Positions 1 to 10,353 of a stretch of DNA of 64,000 bases are shown here, in pieces. How positions within the stretch are numbered: the first letter of the stretch is position 1; every line of letters starts with the position of its first letter. The stretch comes from Mycolicibacterium peregrinum (GTDB taxonomy: Bacteria; Actinomycetota; Actinomycetes; Mycobacteriales; Mycobacteriaceae), in contig NZ_LZSY01000104.1 in assembly GCF_001665625.1 (NCBI RefSeq), forward strand, positions 16,767 to 80,766. The letters are read 5' to 3'. Position numbers and translations under genes: made by a program. The notes under the pieces were generated by a model. The model ran no database searches. It saw only the letters and a list, made by a program, of their open reading frames with translations, and had not been told where the DNA came from.

Positions 1-11
1 CCATCGCTGAG

Positions 12-716
12 GTGGTCGAACTCCCTGCGACCAGCCACGTAGCCCGACGGCTTCGGCGCTGGATCGGTGTAGCTGTCATTTTCGCGGCGGCCGTTGTCGT
101 CCTGCCCGCCACCGCGGCTGTCGTGCCTGGCTCCGTCGCCGTGGCCAACGCCGCCCCATGCCCTCCGGTCGAGGTCGTCTTCGCCCGTGGCCGTACCGAA
201 CCCGCCGGGGTCGGCACTCTCGGGAACGCGTTCGTGAGTGCCCTGCGGTCCAAGTCGAACAAGAACATCGGCGTCTATGCGGTCAAGTATCCGGCCGACA
301 GCGAGGTCGACATCGGCGCCAACGACATGAGCCAGCACATCCAGTACATGATGAACAACTGCCCGGACACCCGATTGGTGATCGGCGGGTATTCGTTGGG
401 CGCCGCAGTCGCCGACGTGGTGCTGGCCGTTCCGTTCACCGGCTTCGGCTTCAAGACTCCGCTGCCCGCAGGTGCCGACGGGCACATCGCCGCGGTCGCT
501 CTGTTCGGCAACGGCGCCGCGTGGGTCGGTCCCATCACGCGCTTCAGCCCGGTCTATGCCGACCGGACCATCGAGTTGTGCCACGGTGCCGACCCGATCT
601 GTAACCCGGCCGATCCCGACACCTGGAAGAACAACTGGCCCGATCACCTGGCGGGCGCCTACATCGACGGCGGGATGGTCAACCAGGCCGCGGATTTCGT
701 GACCGGTCGCATCTGA
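12..716 (+). CDS. Secreted cutinase-family serine esterase
   Basis: An alpha/beta hydrolase of the cutinase family, expected to hydrolyse lipid or polyester esters outside the cell. A hydrophobic, Ala/Val-rich signal peptide covers about residues 17-48. The mature part starts near Cys50. The nucleophile lies in GGYSLG (Ser128), and the family's Cys-x3-Asp-x2-Cys pattern follows (CHGADPIC, Asp194), with His212 in NWPDHL. The 234 aa length is normal. The frame is open to the window's left edge, so GTG at 12 is only the first start inside the window. It is the upstream member of a tandem pair with the next gene. In Mtb, cut3/cut4 occupy the corresponding place near truA. Confidence 0.85.
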   Translation: MVELPATSHVARRLRRWIGVAVIFAAAVVVLPATAAVVPGSVAVANAAPCPPVEVVFARGRTEPAGVGTLGNAFVSALRSKSNKNIGVYAVKYPADSEVDIGANDMSQHIQYMMNNCPDTRLVIGGYSLGAAVADVVLAVPFTGFGFKTPLPAGADGHIAAVALFGNGAAWVGPITRFSPVYADRTIELCHGADPICNPADPDTWKNNWPDHLAGAYIDGGMVNQAADFVTGRI

Positions 717-790
717 CCGACGTCGACCGTCGCCGGATCGTTGCCTGACTGGCACCTATTCTCGACGTCGTCGTCAATACCATCGAATGC

Positions 791-1453
791 GTGATTGTCC
801 GCCGGATGTTCACCGCGCTCATCACCACCCTGGCCGCCGTCATGACGCCGATGACGGTAGCTCCCAGCATGATTGGCGTTGCCAATGGTGCCGTGTGTCC
901 ACCGGCGGAAGTGGTGTTCGCCCGCGGCCGGATGGAACCCCCGGGCCCCGGTCAGGTCGGCACCGCATTCATCAAGACTCTCCGAGCCCTCCGAGGCCCG
1001 AACATCAGCTTCTATCCGGTGAATTACCCGGCGGACACCCAGGTTGACGTGGGCGCCAACGACATGAGCCGGCACGTGCAGTGGATGACGCGCAATTGTC
1101 CGAGGACCAAGCTCGTGCTGGGCGGTTACTCGTTGGGCGCCGCCGCCACCGACCTGGTTCTGGCCATGCCGGTTTCGGCGTTCACCTTCAACAGTCCGCT
1201 GCCGCGTGGCACCGACCGGCACATCGCCGCAGTGGCGCTGTTCGGCAACGGTGCCAACTGGGCAGGCCCGATCACGTTGTTGAACCCCACATATCAGAGT
1301 CGGACCATCGACCTGTGCCACAGTGACGACCCGGTCTGCAATCCGAGCAGCCCGTACAACTGGCGGGCCGGCTGGCAGGACCATCTGGCACCCGGCTACA
1401 TCCGCTCGGGAATGGTGGCGCAGGCAGCCAAGTTTGTCGCCGCCCGGCTCTGA
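791..1453 (+). CDS. Secreted cutinase-family serine esterase, second copy
   Basis: Paralogue of the preceding gene, 74 bp downstream. It shares CPP-EVVFARGR, the GGYSLGAAA nucleophile motif, the LCHSDDPVC aspartate segment and a DHLAPGYI histidine segment. The signal peptide is shorter (about residues 6-32) and cleavage probably falls just before AVCPP. I kept the GTG at 791. An ATG 15 bp downstream (MFTALIT) is an alternative and would leave a shorter n-region. It ends 14 bp before the convergent truA stop. The tandem arrangement suggests gene duplication. Substrate unknown. Confidence 0.85.
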   Translation: MIVRRMFTALITTLAAVMTPMTVAPSMIGVANGAVCPPAEVVFARGRMEPPGPGQVGTAFIKTLRALRGPNISFYPVNYPADTQVDVGANDMSRHVQWMTRNCPRTKLVLGGYSLGAAATDLVLAMPVSAFTFNSPLPRGTDRHIAAVALFGNGANWAGPITLLNPTYQSRTIDLCHSDDPVCNPSSPYNWRAGWQDHLAPGYIRSGMVAQAAKFVAARL

Positions 1454-1467
1454 GGCGCCTGAGGTTC

Positions 1468-2337
1468 TCAGAGCGTACGCAGGTCCCGGGTGACCGTGTT
1501 CCGGCCGGCCAGTTCATCATCGGGCGGATAGTCGACCTGAACGAGCGTGAGCCCACGCGCAGGTGCGGCGGCGAAATCGCTGGAGCGGCTCGACTCACCC
1601 AGGAGGCCGGCGGTCCAGCCAGCTGAACGCCTGCCCTCCCCGACCGCCAGAATCGCGCCGACCAACGAGCGAACCATGTTCCAGCAGAAGGCATCCGCGG
1701 TGACATACGCCGTCACATAGTGCCCGTCACGCATCCACTCCAGCCGCTGCAGGTCACGAATCGTGGTGGCTCCCGGGCGGGGACGGCAGAACGCCGCGAA
1801 ATCGTTGAGCCCCAACAACTCCCGCGACGCGGCGGCCATCGCGTCTAGATCCAGGGACTTCGACCACGGGGTGACGAACCGCGCCTCGGAAGGCTCAACC
1901 CCGTAGGGGGCGAGACTCAACCGGTAGGTGTAGTGCCGGCGCAGTGCCGAGAATCTGGCATCGAAACCCGCAGGCGCCCGGACGATGTCGCGGATCCGGA
2001 CATCGGTCGGCAACAATCGCGCCAATCGACGCACCAGCGGGGTGAATTCGGCGTCACCCAGGCGGGTGGTGCGCGGATAGGCATGCGCGACGGCATCGAC
2101 GGGGATGTCGACATGGGCGACCTGACCGGTGGCATGCACCCCGGTGTCGGTACGGCCCGCGGTACGCGTCACCACCGGCGTGCGGAACACCGTCGAGAGT
2201 GCCTCGTCGATCACCCCGGCCACGGTGCGCTGACCGATCTGCACCGCCCAGCCCGCGAAATCGGTGCCGTCGTATGCGATATCGAGCCGCAGGCGGACAG
2301 AAGCGACATGCCCGCCACCGGAATCGATGGCGGGCAT
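1468..2337 (-). CDS. truA: tRNA pseudouridine(38-40) synthase TruA
   Basis: Converts uridines 38-40 of the tRNA anticodon stem-loop to pseudouridine. The N-terminal [16 protein letters not shown] and the catalytic-Asp segment [11 protein letters not shown] are diagnostic. [14 protein letters not shown] is the conserved C-terminal segment. A longer open frame reaches back to 2532 but runs through rplQ, so I start at the ATG at 2337, which lies 17 bp past the rplQ stop and gives 289 aa. It is the last gene of the infA-rpmJ-rpsM-rpsK-rpsD-rpoA-rplQ-truA series, as in Mtb. Confidence 0.93.
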   Translation of the reverse strand: MPAIDSGGGHVASVRLRLDIAYDGTDFAGWAVQIGQRTVAGVIDEALSTVFRTPVVTRTAGRTDTGVHATGQVAHVDIPVDAVAHAYPRTTRLGDAEFTPLVRRLARLLPTDVRIRDIVRAPAGFDARFSALRRHYTYRLSLAPYGVEPSEARFVTPWSKSLDLDAMAAASRELLGLNDFAAFCRPRPGATTIRDLQRLEWMRDGHYVTAYVTADAFCWNMVRSLVGAILAVGEGRRSAGWTAGLLGESSRSSDFAAAPARGLTLVQVDYPPDDELAGRNTVTRDLRTL

Positions 2338-2353
2338 GTCGTTCAATGCCTGG

Positions 2354-2920
2354 TTAGGACTTGGCTTCATCCTCAGTGACTGCCTCATCGGCGGACGCCT
2401 CGTCGGCCGGAGCCTCCTCAGCGACAGTCTCTTCGGTCGCCTCTTCGGTCGCCTCTTCGGTCGCGGCCTCTTCGACAGCGTCCTCAGCGGGAGCCTCAGC
2501 CTCGGCAGCCTTGGCCTGCGCGGCGGCCGCACGACGAGCGCGGTCGGCCTCGGAGGTCACGGTCTTCTCCCGCACCAGCTCGATGACAGCCATGGGGGCG
2601 TTGTCGCCCTTGCGGTTCTCGACCTTGATGATGCGGGTGTAGCCACCCTCGCGATCGGCGAAGAAGGGGCCGATCTCGGCGAACAGAACGTGCACGACGT
2701 CCTTGTCGCGGATCTTCTTCATCACCTCGCGGCGGTTGTGCAGTTCACCCTTGCGGGCGTGGGTGATCAGCTTCTCGGCGTACGGACGCAGCGCCCGGGC
2801 CTTCGGTTCGGTCGTCTTGATGCGACCGTGCTCGAACAACGACGTAGCCAGGTTGGCCAGGATCGCCTTCTGGTGTGAGGACGACCCGCCGAGGCGAGCA
2901 CCCTTGGTGGGCTTGGGCAT
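2354..2920 (-). CDS. rplQ: 50S ribosomal protein L17
   Basis: Large-subunit protein L17. The first ~118 residues match L17 ([20 protein letters not shown], then [18 protein letters not shown]). The remaining ~70 residues are a low-complexity tail rich in Ala and Glu ([20 protein letters not shown]), making the protein 188 aa against about 127 in E. coli. Such acidic extensions are known in mycobacterial L17. It follows rpoA by 60 bp and precedes truA by 16 bp. Confidence 0.96.
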   Translation of the reverse strand: MPKPTKGARLGGSSSHQKAILANLATSLFEHGRIKTTEPKARALRPYAEKLITHARKGELHNRREVMKKIRDKDVVHVLFAEIGPFFADREGGYTRIIKVENRKGDNAPMAVIELVREKTVTSEADRARRAAAAQAKAAEAEAPAEDAVEEAATEEATEEATEETVAEEAPADEASADEAVTEDEAKS

Positions 2921-2980
2921 TGCGACTATCTCCTAAATGGGGCCGGTCCCCGTATCAGGTAGGACCGGGACGGTAATTCT

Positions 2981-4063
<1,083 letters not shown>

Positions 4064-4136
4064 CTATTTGATGCCGTCTGAGATTGACAGTCAGGTGACT
4101 GTCAACATTTCGCGGCCTCCGGCCGCGGAAAGGTCA

Positions 4137-4742
4137 TTACTTCGAGTAGAACTCGACGATGAGCTGTTCGGCGAGCGGCACCTGGATCTGCGCGCGCTCG
4201 GGCAGCTGGTGGACGAGGATGCGCTGACGCTCCCCGACGACCTGCAGCCACGACGGGATCGGACGCTCACCCGCGGTCTGCCGAGAAAGCTCGAACGGCA
4301 GGGTGTTGAGCGACTTCTCCTTGATGTCGATGATGTCGTACTGCGACACCCGGTAGCTCGGGATGTTCACCTTGACACCGTTGACGGTGAAGTGGCCGTG
4401 GCTGACCAGCTGACGGGCCATCCGGCGGGTGCGCGCCAGGCCGGCGCGGTACACCACGTTGTCCAGGCGGCTCTCCAGGATCTGGAGCAGGTTCTCGCCG
4501 GTCTTACCCGACTGGCGGTTGGCCTCTTCGTAGTACTTGCGGAACTGCTTCTCCAGCACGCCGTAGGTGAAGCGAGCCTTCTGCTTCTCCTGCAGCTGGG
4601 TGCGGTATTCGCTCTCCTTGATCCGCGCGCGGCCGTGCTGGCCGGGCGGGTAGGGGCGCTTCTCGAACGACTGGTCTCCACCGATCAGGTCGACGCCGAG
4701 GCGGCGCGACTTGCGGGTGGCGGGTCCGGTATAACGAGCCAT
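4137..4742 (-). CDS. rpsD: 30S ribosomal protein S4
   Basis: Primary 16S rRNA-binding protein of the small subunit. MARYTGPATRKSRRLGVDL and the S4 RNA-binding segment RLDNVVYRAGLARTRRMARQ are clear, ending in the typical IVEFYSK. Length is 201 aa. It lacks the CxxC zinc motif found near the N-terminus of some S4 proteins, so it is the zinc-independent form. It lies 14 bp downstream of rpsK and 100 bp upstream of rpoA. Confidence 0.96.
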   Translation of the reverse strand: MARYTGPATRKSRRLGVDLIGGDQSFEKRPYPPGQHGRARIKESEYRTQLQEKQKARFTYGVLEKQFRKYYEEANRQSGKTGENLLQILESRLDNVVYRAGLARTRRMARQLVSHGHFTVNGVKVNIPSYRVSQYDIIDIKEKSLNTLPFELSRQTAGERPIPSWLQVVGERQRILVHQLPERAQIQVPLAEQLIVEFYSK

Positions 4743-4756
4743 TTTTCAGATCCTCC

Positions 4757-5170
4757 CTAGACCCGGCGCCGCTTGGGCGGACGGCAGCCGTTGTGCGGCT
4801 GCGGAGTGACGTCGGAAATCGCACCCACCTCGAGGCCGGCGGCCTGCAGCGAGCGGATGGCGGTCTCACGGCCCGAACCCGGACCCTTGACGAACACGTC
4901 GACCTTCTTCACGCCGTGCTCCTGCGCCTTGCGGGCAGCGTTCTCGGCGGCCAGCTGTGCGGCGAACGGGGTCGACTTACGCGAACCCTTGAAGCCGACG
5001 TGACCCGACGACGCCCAGGCGATGACGTTGCCCTGGGGATCGGTGATCGAGACGATCGTGTTGTTGAACGTGCTCTTGATGTGAGCGGCGCCGTGCGGGA
5101 CGTTCTTCTTTTCCCGGCGACGGGTGGTCTTACCGCGCTTGGCGCCGGCAGCCTTCTTCGGTGGTGCCAT
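4757..5170 (-). CDS. rpsK: 30S ribosomal protein S11
   Basis: Small-subunit platform protein. A lysine/arginine-rich N-terminal tail (about 25 residues) precedes the conserved core [18 protein letters not shown] and the end [18 protein letters not shown]. Length 137 aa, normal for mycobacteria. The gene is only 5 bp past the rpsM stop, so the two are probably translationally coupled. Confidence 0.96.
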   Translation of the reverse strand: MAPPKKAAGAKRGKTTRRREKKNVPHGAAHIKSTFNNTIVSITDPQGNVIAWASSGHVGFKGSRKSTPFAAQLAAENAARKAQEHGVKKVDVFVKGPGSGRETAIRSLQAAGLEVGAISDVTPQPHNGCRPPKRRRV

Positions 5171-5175
5171 CGGGG

Positions 5176-5550
5176 TTACCTAGCCTTCTTCTTGCCGGCG
5201 ATGGTGCGCTTGGGGCCCTTGCGGGTACGCGCGTTGGTCTTGGTGCGCTGCCCACGCACGGGCAGACCACGGCGGTGCCGCAGGCCCTGGTAGCAGCCGA
5301 TCTCGATCTTGCGGCGAATGTCGGCCTGCACCTCGCGGCGCAGGTCACCCTCAACCTTGAGGTTGCCTTCGATGTAGTCACGCAGAACGGTCACCTGATC
5401 GTCGGTCAGGTCCTTCGTGCGCATGTTCTTGTCAATGCCCGTCGCGGCGAGGATCTCGTTCGAACGGGTACGGCCGATGCCGAAAATGTAGGTCAGCGCG
5501 ATCTCCATGCGCTTGTCGCGCGGAAGATCGACGCCCACGAGGCGTGCCAT
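5176..5550 (-). CDS. rpsM: 30S ribosomal protein S13
   Basis: Small-subunit head protein that contacts the P-site tRNA and forms intersubunit bridges. Begins [20 protein letters not shown], contains the helix-hairpin-helix [10 protein letters not shown] and the tail [20 protein letters not shown]. Length 124 aa. About 210 bp separate it from rpmJ upstream, a longer gap than elsewhere in this operon. Confidence 0.96.
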   Translation of the reverse strand: MARLVGVDLPRDKRMEIALTYIFGIGRTRSNEILAATGIDKNMRTKDLTDDQVTVLRDYIEGNLKVEGDLRREVQADIRRKIEIGCYQGLRHRRGLPVRGQRTKTNARTRKGPKRTIAGKKKAR

Positions 5551-5759
5551 GTGGCGGTGTTCCTTCTTTTCTGCGGAGGTCTGGTCCCAGCCCGTTCCCT
5601 TCAGCCCCTAAGGGCTCTCCGGGGTCCGGCCTCCGTACCGGACGTGGATGAGTGCTCATCTCGTATGAGCGGCGTATCCGCTCAGTGGTGCTGGGAGTTC
5701 ATCATTCAGTTGTGTTGTGATCCAACGTGGTCGATCAAGGCTCCCGAAGGGAGTCCTGA

Positions 5760-5873
5760 CTAACCCTGCCGCTGCTTGTGGCGGGGATCGCTGCAGATCA
5801 CCATGACCCGCCCATGCCGGCGGATCACCCTGCACTTATCGCAGATGGGCTTGACGCTCGGGTTCACCTTCAC
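5760..5873 (-). CDS. rpmJ: 50S ribosomal protein L36 (zinc-binding form)
   Basis: A 37-residue protein read directly from the DNA. It begins with GTG ([14 protein letters not shown]) and ends [13 protein letters not shown]. Three cysteines and one histidine (CDKC, C in MVICSD, H in DPRH) form the L36 zinc ribbon, so this is the C+ type and the cell depends on zinc for it. An AGAAGGA ribosome-binding site lies about 9 bases before the GTG. It falls between infA and rpsM, the canonical position. Confidence 0.95.
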
Positions 5874-5958
5874 GGCTGTTTCGATCCTTCTGGCTTGTTG
5901 GTGTCATGCGCATGCGCACGTCACCGTTCTCGTCGTTACTGGTCGGGCTTCTATCGGG

Positions 5959-6180
5959 TCACTTGTACCGGTACACGATGCGGCCCCGGGACAGGTCGTA
6001 GGGCGAGAGCTCCACCACTACGCGGTCCTCGGGCAGGATGCGGATGTAGTGCTGCCGCATCTTGCCGCTGATGTGGGCCAAGACCTTGTGTCCGTTCTCC
6101 AGCTCAATGCGGAACATCGCATTGGGCAGAGGCTCGACCACGCGACCCTCGACCTCGATGGCACCGTCTTTCTTGGCCAT
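5959..6180 (-). CDS. infA: Translation initiation factor IF-1
   Basis: S1/OB-fold factor that occupies the ribosomal A site during initiation. The 73-residue product [14 protein letters not shown]...GRIVYRYK is essentially invariant in actinobacteria. The open frame extends upstream, but the ATG at 6180 is the family start. It is the first gene of the alpha-operon block, and the 327-bp divergent gap upstream carries a candidate promoter. Confidence 0.97.
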
Positions 6181-6507
6181 ACTTTTCGGCGATCCTTGCT
6201 TTCGTTTCGTAGCTTCATCAGTCTCAATGCAGCCCGTCATGGTGCTGCAACCGACCAACTTCAAAACGTGAGCCGGATCGAGGCGAAGTTGCAGAAATTC
6301 AGCAGTTCCAAGACGGGGCACGCAAAAAGTCGGCGCGATAGTCGCACCGTTGGTCCACAATACCCGCTCGGCGGCCAGTACCAAAATCACGGCTGATCAG
6401 CTCCGGCGACCTCGATCTGCCCCGAATATTGGTGCGCCGAGAAGCCACGAATCAAGCGAGAATGGTACGGACTGATCCGCGCACCCGGCGAATGGAGACA
6501 CGAGCAC
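6181..6507. other. 327-bp divergent intergenic region between infA and nfeD-like gene
   Basis: No credible gene on either strand. It must hold the infA-operon promoter (candidate listed separately) and the promoter of the rightward membrane-protein gene, for which I could not pick a convincing -10/-35 pair. It is less GC-rich than the flanking genes. Confidence 0.6.
6357..6384 (-). promoter_or_regulatory. Candidate SigA-type promoter for infA-rpmJ-rpsM-rpsK-rpsD-rpoA-rplQ-truA
   Basis: On the minus strand TTGGTA (6384-6379) is followed after 16 nt by TATTGT (6362-6357), a fair housekeeping -35/-10 pair. Transcription would start near 6350, leaving a leader of about 170 nt before infA. Called by eye only. 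Confidence 0.4.
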
Positions 6508-7005
6508 GTGATGGCTGTGTACCTGGCCGCGTTCGTCGTCGGCGGCATCGCCGTACTGGCCGCCCTGCTGCTCGCCGATGTCGGACACGGCGACGGCATG
6601 CCCTTCCTGAGCCTGACCGGCCTGTCGGTCGCCCTACTCGGCGCCGGCACCGGCGGCCTGATCGGCACCTGGCTGGGCCTGGGCACCATCTGGTCCGCGG
6701 CCCTGGCCGCGGCCTGCGCGGTCGTGCTGGTGTTCACCCTCAACGGCCTGCTGTTGCCCTACATGCGCCGCCAGCAGTCCAACTCGCACAAGGGCCGGTC
6801 CTCTTATGTCGGCCTGCTCGGCACGGTCACCCTCGAAGTCCCGCCGGGCGGCTGGGGCGAGATCTCCTTCGTCGACGCCGACGGCAACCGGGTGTTCTCC
6901 CGCGCCAAGAGCGACGAGGCCGACGCCCTGCCCAAGGCGACGCGCGTCTACATCGCGGACATCGATCCGGATTTCGTCCACATCGTCGCAGTTCCAGAAA
7001 CCTGA
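6508..7005 (+). CDS. NfeD-like membrane protein
   Basis: Small membrane protein of 165 aa. Three hydrophobic segments (about residues 2-24, 32-55 and 58-80) are followed by a soluble C-terminal domain (about 95-160, GLLGTVTLEVPPGGWGEISF) that looks like the OB-fold domain of NfeD proteins. NfeD proteins are commonly encoded next to SPFH/flotillin proteins and help organise them at the membrane, and a flotillin gene follows 57 bp downstream. GTG 6508 is used, with ATG 6511 immediately after. The stop codon lies in an exact tandem 18-bp duplication. Confidence 0.75.
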   Translation: MMAVYLAAFVVGGIAVLAALLLADVGHGDGMPFLSLTGLSVALLGAGTGGLIGTWLGLGTIWSAALAAACAVVLVFTLNGLLLPYMRRQQSNSHKGRSSYVGLLGTVTLEVPPGGWGEISFVDADGNRVFSRAKSDEADALPKATRVYIADIDPDFVHIVAVPET

Positions 7006-7023
7006 GCAGTTCCAGAAACCTGA
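6988..7023 (+). repeat. Perfect tandem 18-bp duplication across the stop codon of the NfeD-like gene
   Basis: GCAGTTCCAGAAACCTGA occurs twice back to back (6988-7005 and 7006-7023). The unit encodes the last residues A-V-P-E-T plus TGA, so the in-frame stop is duplicated and the protein is unchanged by copy number. It looks like a slipped-strand event. Confidence 0.9.
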
Positions 7024-7062
7024 GCTGCACCCGAGCGCTGCCCCACCGAGAAAGGCACCACA

Positions 7063-8592
7063 GTGTCCCTGCTGCTCATCGTCGTCCTCGCCGCCATCGC
7101 CGCGATCCTCATCCTGGTGGTGCTGCCGTTGATCTACGTCAAGAACTACATCAAGGTGCCGCCCAACGAGGTGGCCGTGTTCACCGGACGCGGCACCCCC
7201 AAGGTGGTCCGCGGTGGTGCCCGGTTCCGGATGCCCGGCATCGAGCGGGTGGACATCATGAGCCTCGAACCGTTCAACGTCAGCATCAACCTGCAGAACG
7301 CGCTGTCCAACAACGGTGTGCCGGTCAACGTCGAAGCCGTCGGGCTGGTGCGTATCGGCTCGGCCGACGAGGCCGTGCAGACCGCCGTGCAACGCTTCCT
7401 GACCTCCGACCTCAACGAGCTGCAGCGCCAGATCAACGAGATCCTGGCCGGCAGCCTGCGCGGCATCACCGCGACCATGACCGTCGAGGACCTCAACTCC
7501 AACCGCGACACCCTGGCTCGCAGCGTGGTCGAGGAGGCCGGCGGCGACCTGGCGCGCATCGGCATGGAGGTCGACGTCCTCAAGATCGCCGGCATCTCCG
7601 ACGCCAACGACTACCTCAAGTCACTGGGCCAGCGGCGGATCGCCGAGGTCAAGCGTGACGCCACCGTCGGTACCGCGGAGGCCGAGCGCGACGCGCAGAT
7701 CCAGTCGGCAAAGGCCCGCCAAGAGGGCGCCGTCGCCCAGGCCGAGGCCGACACCGCAATCGCGACGGCGACGCAGAAGCGCGACGTCGAGCTGGCCCGG
7801 CTGCGCGCGTTGACCGAAGCCGAGAACGCCCAGGCGGACCAGGCGGGCCCGCTGGCGAACGCCCGCGCGCAGAAGGACGTCGGCATCGCGACCGAGCAGG
7901 CCGAGGCGGCCCGGGTCCAGGCCCGCATCGAGGTGGAGCAGCGTCGTGCCGAGCAGGCCCAGGCTGCGCTGCAGGCCGACGTGATCGCACCTGCCGAGGC
8001 GAAGCGACAGGCCGACATCGCGATCGCCGAAGGCCAGCGCCAGTCCACGATCCTGGCCGCCGAGGCCGCAGCCGAGACCGAGCGGCGCAAGGGTCAGGCC
8101 GAGGCCGACGCCCGCAAGGCGGCCGCCGACGCCCTTCGGGTGGAGAAGCAGGCCGAGGCCGACAGCCTGCAGGCCAAGCTCGTCGCCGAGGCCGCCGGTA
8201 AGAAGGAGCTGGCCGACGCCCTTCGGGTCGAGCAACAGGCCGAGGCCGCCGGTATCGAAGCCAAATTGCTGGCCGAGGCCAACGGTAAGAAGGAAATCGC
8301 CGCGGCGCTCAACGGCTACTCGGCCGAGGCCGCGCGCCTGCTGATGCTTCCCGACGTGCTCGCCTCGGTGGTCAAGGCGACCGAGGCGGCGGCCGCACCC
8401 CTGGCCGAGATCGACCGGCTGTCGATCATCGGCGGGTCTGGCGACACCCAGGGCGCGGTCGGGAGCCTGCTCGGCATCAGCCCGCTCGCGGTGGCCAACA
8501 TCCTGGAGTCGCTCAAGGCCTCGGGCATCGACGTGGCGTCCATGCTCCAGGGGTCCAATGCCACCAATGGGGACAGCGCACACCCGAGCTGA
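7063..8592 (+). CDS. Flotillin-like SPFH-domain protein
   Basis: Membrane-scaffold protein of the flotillin group, 509 aa, GTG start. An N-terminal hydrophobic anchor (about 2-28) precedes the SPFH domain (about 30-190, VPPNEVAVFTGRG, NALSNNGVPVNVEAV). A long Ala/Glu/Gln-rich coiled coil follows (about 195-400) with repeated AEA and EKQAEA segments, typical of flotillin tails. The last ~90 residues are less charged. With the NfeD-like gene upstream it forms the usual NfeD/flotillin pair and probably organises membrane microdomains. The direct repeats inside the coiled coil are protein-level periodicity, not a mobile element. Confidence 0.88.
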   Translation: MSLLLIVVLAAIAAILILVVLPLIYVKNYIKVPPNEVAVFTGRGTPKVVRGGARFRMPGIERVDIMSLEPFNVSINLQNALSNNGVPVNVEAVGLVRIGSADEAVQTAVQRFLTSDLNELQRQINEILAGSLRGITATMTVEDLNSNRDTLARSVVEEAGGDLARIGMEVDVLKIAGISDANDYLKSLGQRRIAEVKRDATVGTAEAERDAQIQSAKARQEGAVAQAEADTAIATATQKRDVELARLRALTEAENAQADQAGPLANARAQKDVGIATEQAEAARVQARIEVEQRRAEQAQAALQADVIAPAEAKRQADIAIAEGQRQSTILAAEAAAETERRKGQAEADARKAAADALRVEKQAEADSLQAKLVAEAAGKKELADALRVEQQAEAAGIEAKLLAEANGKKEIAAALNGYSAEAARLLMLPDVLASVVKATEAAAAPLAEIDRLSIIGGSGDTQGAVGSLLGISPLAVANILESLKASGIDVASMLQGSNATNGDSAHPS

Positions 8593-8628
8593 GAAAACTG
8601 CTGGCGGCGGGGCGCATAATTGGCAGCG

Positions 8629-10320
8629 ATGACCGGCCCCGCCTCCCAGCCCCGTAAACCCGTAATCCTGACCGTCGACGACGATCCTGCGGTCTCGCGT
8701 GCCGTCGCCCGCGATCTGCGCCGCCACTACGGCGAGCGCTACCGGATCGTGCGTGCCGAATCCGGCCCGGACGCCCTGGAGACCCTCAACGAGCTGAAGC
8801 TGCGCGGCGACACCGTCGCGGTGTTCGTCGCTGACTACCGGATGCCGCAGATGAGCGGCATCGAATTCCTCGAATCCGCGATGGACCTCTACCCGATGGC
8901 CCGGCGGGTGCTGTTGACGGCATATGCCGACACCACCGCCGCGATCGACGCCATCAACGTCGTCGACCTCGACCACTACCTGCTCAAGCCGTGGGATCCG
9001 CCCGAGGAGAAGCTGTACCCGGTGATCGACGGCCTGCTGGAGCAGTGGCACACCGTCGGCGACCGGGCCATCCCGCACACCAAGGTGATCGGCCACCAGT
9101 GGAGTTCGCGGTCCTGGGAGGTGCGCCAGTTCCTGGCCCGCAACCAGCACACCTTCCGTGCATTCACCACCGACGAGCCGATGGGCCGCCAGCTCCTGGA
9201 GGCCGCGGGGCTCGACGGCCTGCAACTTCCCGTGGTGATCACCGAGGGCGGCGAGACGCTGGTCGAACCGAGTGACGGTGAGCTCGCCGACATGCTGGGT
9301 CTGTCGACCACCCCATCACTGACCATGTATGACCTCGCGGTGATCGGCGGTGGCCCGGCAGGCCTTGCCGCCGCGGTGTACGGCGCCTCCGAGGGCCTGC
9401 GGACGGTGCTGATCGAGGGCACCACCACCGGTGGGCAGGCCGGCCGCAGCTCGCGGATCGAGAACTATCTGGGCTTCCCGACCGGGGTGTCGGGAGCCGA
9501 ACTGGCCACCTCGGCCCGCAGACAGGCCGAGCGCTTCGGCGCCGAGGTGATCACCACCCGCGAAGCCGTCGCGCTCGACATCGCGGGCGCCGCCCGCACC
9601 ATCACCTTCGCCGACGGGGAGACCATCGGCGCCCGCGCGGTCATCCTGGCCACCGGCGTCGAGTACCGCCAGCTCCCGGTGCCCGGCTGTTGGACCGATC
9701 CCGACAACCCGAACAACTACGTCGGCCGCGGGGTCTACTACGGGGCCTCGGTGTCCGACGCCTCCGAGTGCAAGGGAGAGGACGTCTACATCGTCGGCGG
9801 CGCCAACTCCGCCGGGCAGGCCGCGATGTTCATGTCGCGCGAGGCCAAGTCGGTCACGCTGCTGGTGCGCGGACCGTCGCTGGAGGCGTCGATGTCGTTC
9901 TACCTGATCCAGCAGATCGAGCAGACGCCGAACATCCACGTCCGCACCTGCACCGAGGTGGTCGGCGCCATCGGTGAGGACGATCATCTGGTGGGGCTTG
10001 AGCTGGTGAACAGACAGACCGGCGAGCACGAGGAGGTGCCTGCGACGCGCCTGTGCTGCTTCATCGGCGCGACCCCGCGCACCGACTGGCTCGACGGCGT
10101 GGTGGCCCGCGACGACCACGGGTTCATCCTGGCCGGCCCCGACCTGCGCGACGTGTGCGGCTGGGGACTGGAACGTCCGCCACATCACCTGGAAACAAGT
10201 GTGCCCGGTGTGTTTGTTGCAGGAGATGTGCGTGCCGAGTCCGCCAAGCGGGTGGCCGCCGCCGTCGGCGAAGGGTCGATGGCGGTCATGCTGGTGCACC
10301 GCTACCTGGCAGAAGCGTGA
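8629..10320 (+). CDS. Response-regulator receiver fused to thioredoxin-reductase-like FAD/NAD(P) oxidoreductase
   Basis: A 563-aa fusion. Residues 10-130 form a CheY-like receiver with acidic patch VDDDP, phosphoacceptor Asp69 in VADYRMP and the conserved Lys in LLKPWD. Residues ~140-215 resemble a thioredoxin-like fold without a CxxC. From ~225 comes a TrxB-like flavoprotein: VIGGGPAGLAAAVYG for FAD, VYIVGGANSAGQAA for NAD(P), and GVFVAGDVRAESAKR at the end. The redox CxxC of true thioredoxin reductase is missing; the corresponding stretch is GASVSDASECKG. ATG 8629 is preferred to the TTG 9 bp upstream. The histidine kinase 33 bp downstream is its likely phosphodonor. Confidence 0.85.
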   Translation: MTGPASQPRKPVILTVDDDPAVSRAVARDLRRHYGERYRIVRAESGPDALETLNELKLRGDTVAVFVADYRMPQMSGIEFLESAMDLYPMARRVLLTAYADTTAAIDAINVVDLDHYLLKPWDPPEEKLYPVIDGLLEQWHTVGDRAIPHTKVIGHQWSSRSWEVRQFLARNQHTFRAFTTDEPMGRQLLEAAGLDGLQLPVVITEGGETLVEPSDGELADMLGLSTTPSLTMYDLAVIGGGPAGLAAAVYGASEGLRTVLIEGTTTGGQAGRSSRIENYLGFPTGVSGAELATSARRQAERFGAEVITTREAVALDIAGAARTITFADGETIGARAVILATGVEYRQLPVPGCWTDPDNPNNYVGRGVYYGASVSDASECKGEDVYIVGGANSAGQAAMFMSREAKSVTLLVRGPSLEASMSFYLIQQIEQTPNIHVRTCTEVVGAIGEDDHLVGLELVNRQTGEHEEVPATRLCCFIGATPRTDWLDGVVARDDHGFILAGPDLRDVCGWGLERPPHHLETSVPGVFVAGDVRAESAKRVAAAVGEGSMAVMLVHRYLAEA

Positions 10321-10353
10321 TGGCCGGCGAGGCCTGAGGAGTTGAGGACGGAT

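Noticed and set aside
5874..5958. Possible small gene between infA and rpmJ
   Set aside because: No start codon with a ribosome-binding site and no conserved-looking product; it is ordinary operon spacing.
7600..8300. Repeats in the flotillin gene as a mobile or VNTR element
   Set aside because: They are degenerate at DNA level and reflect Ala/Glu periodicity of a coiled coil, as usual in flotillins.
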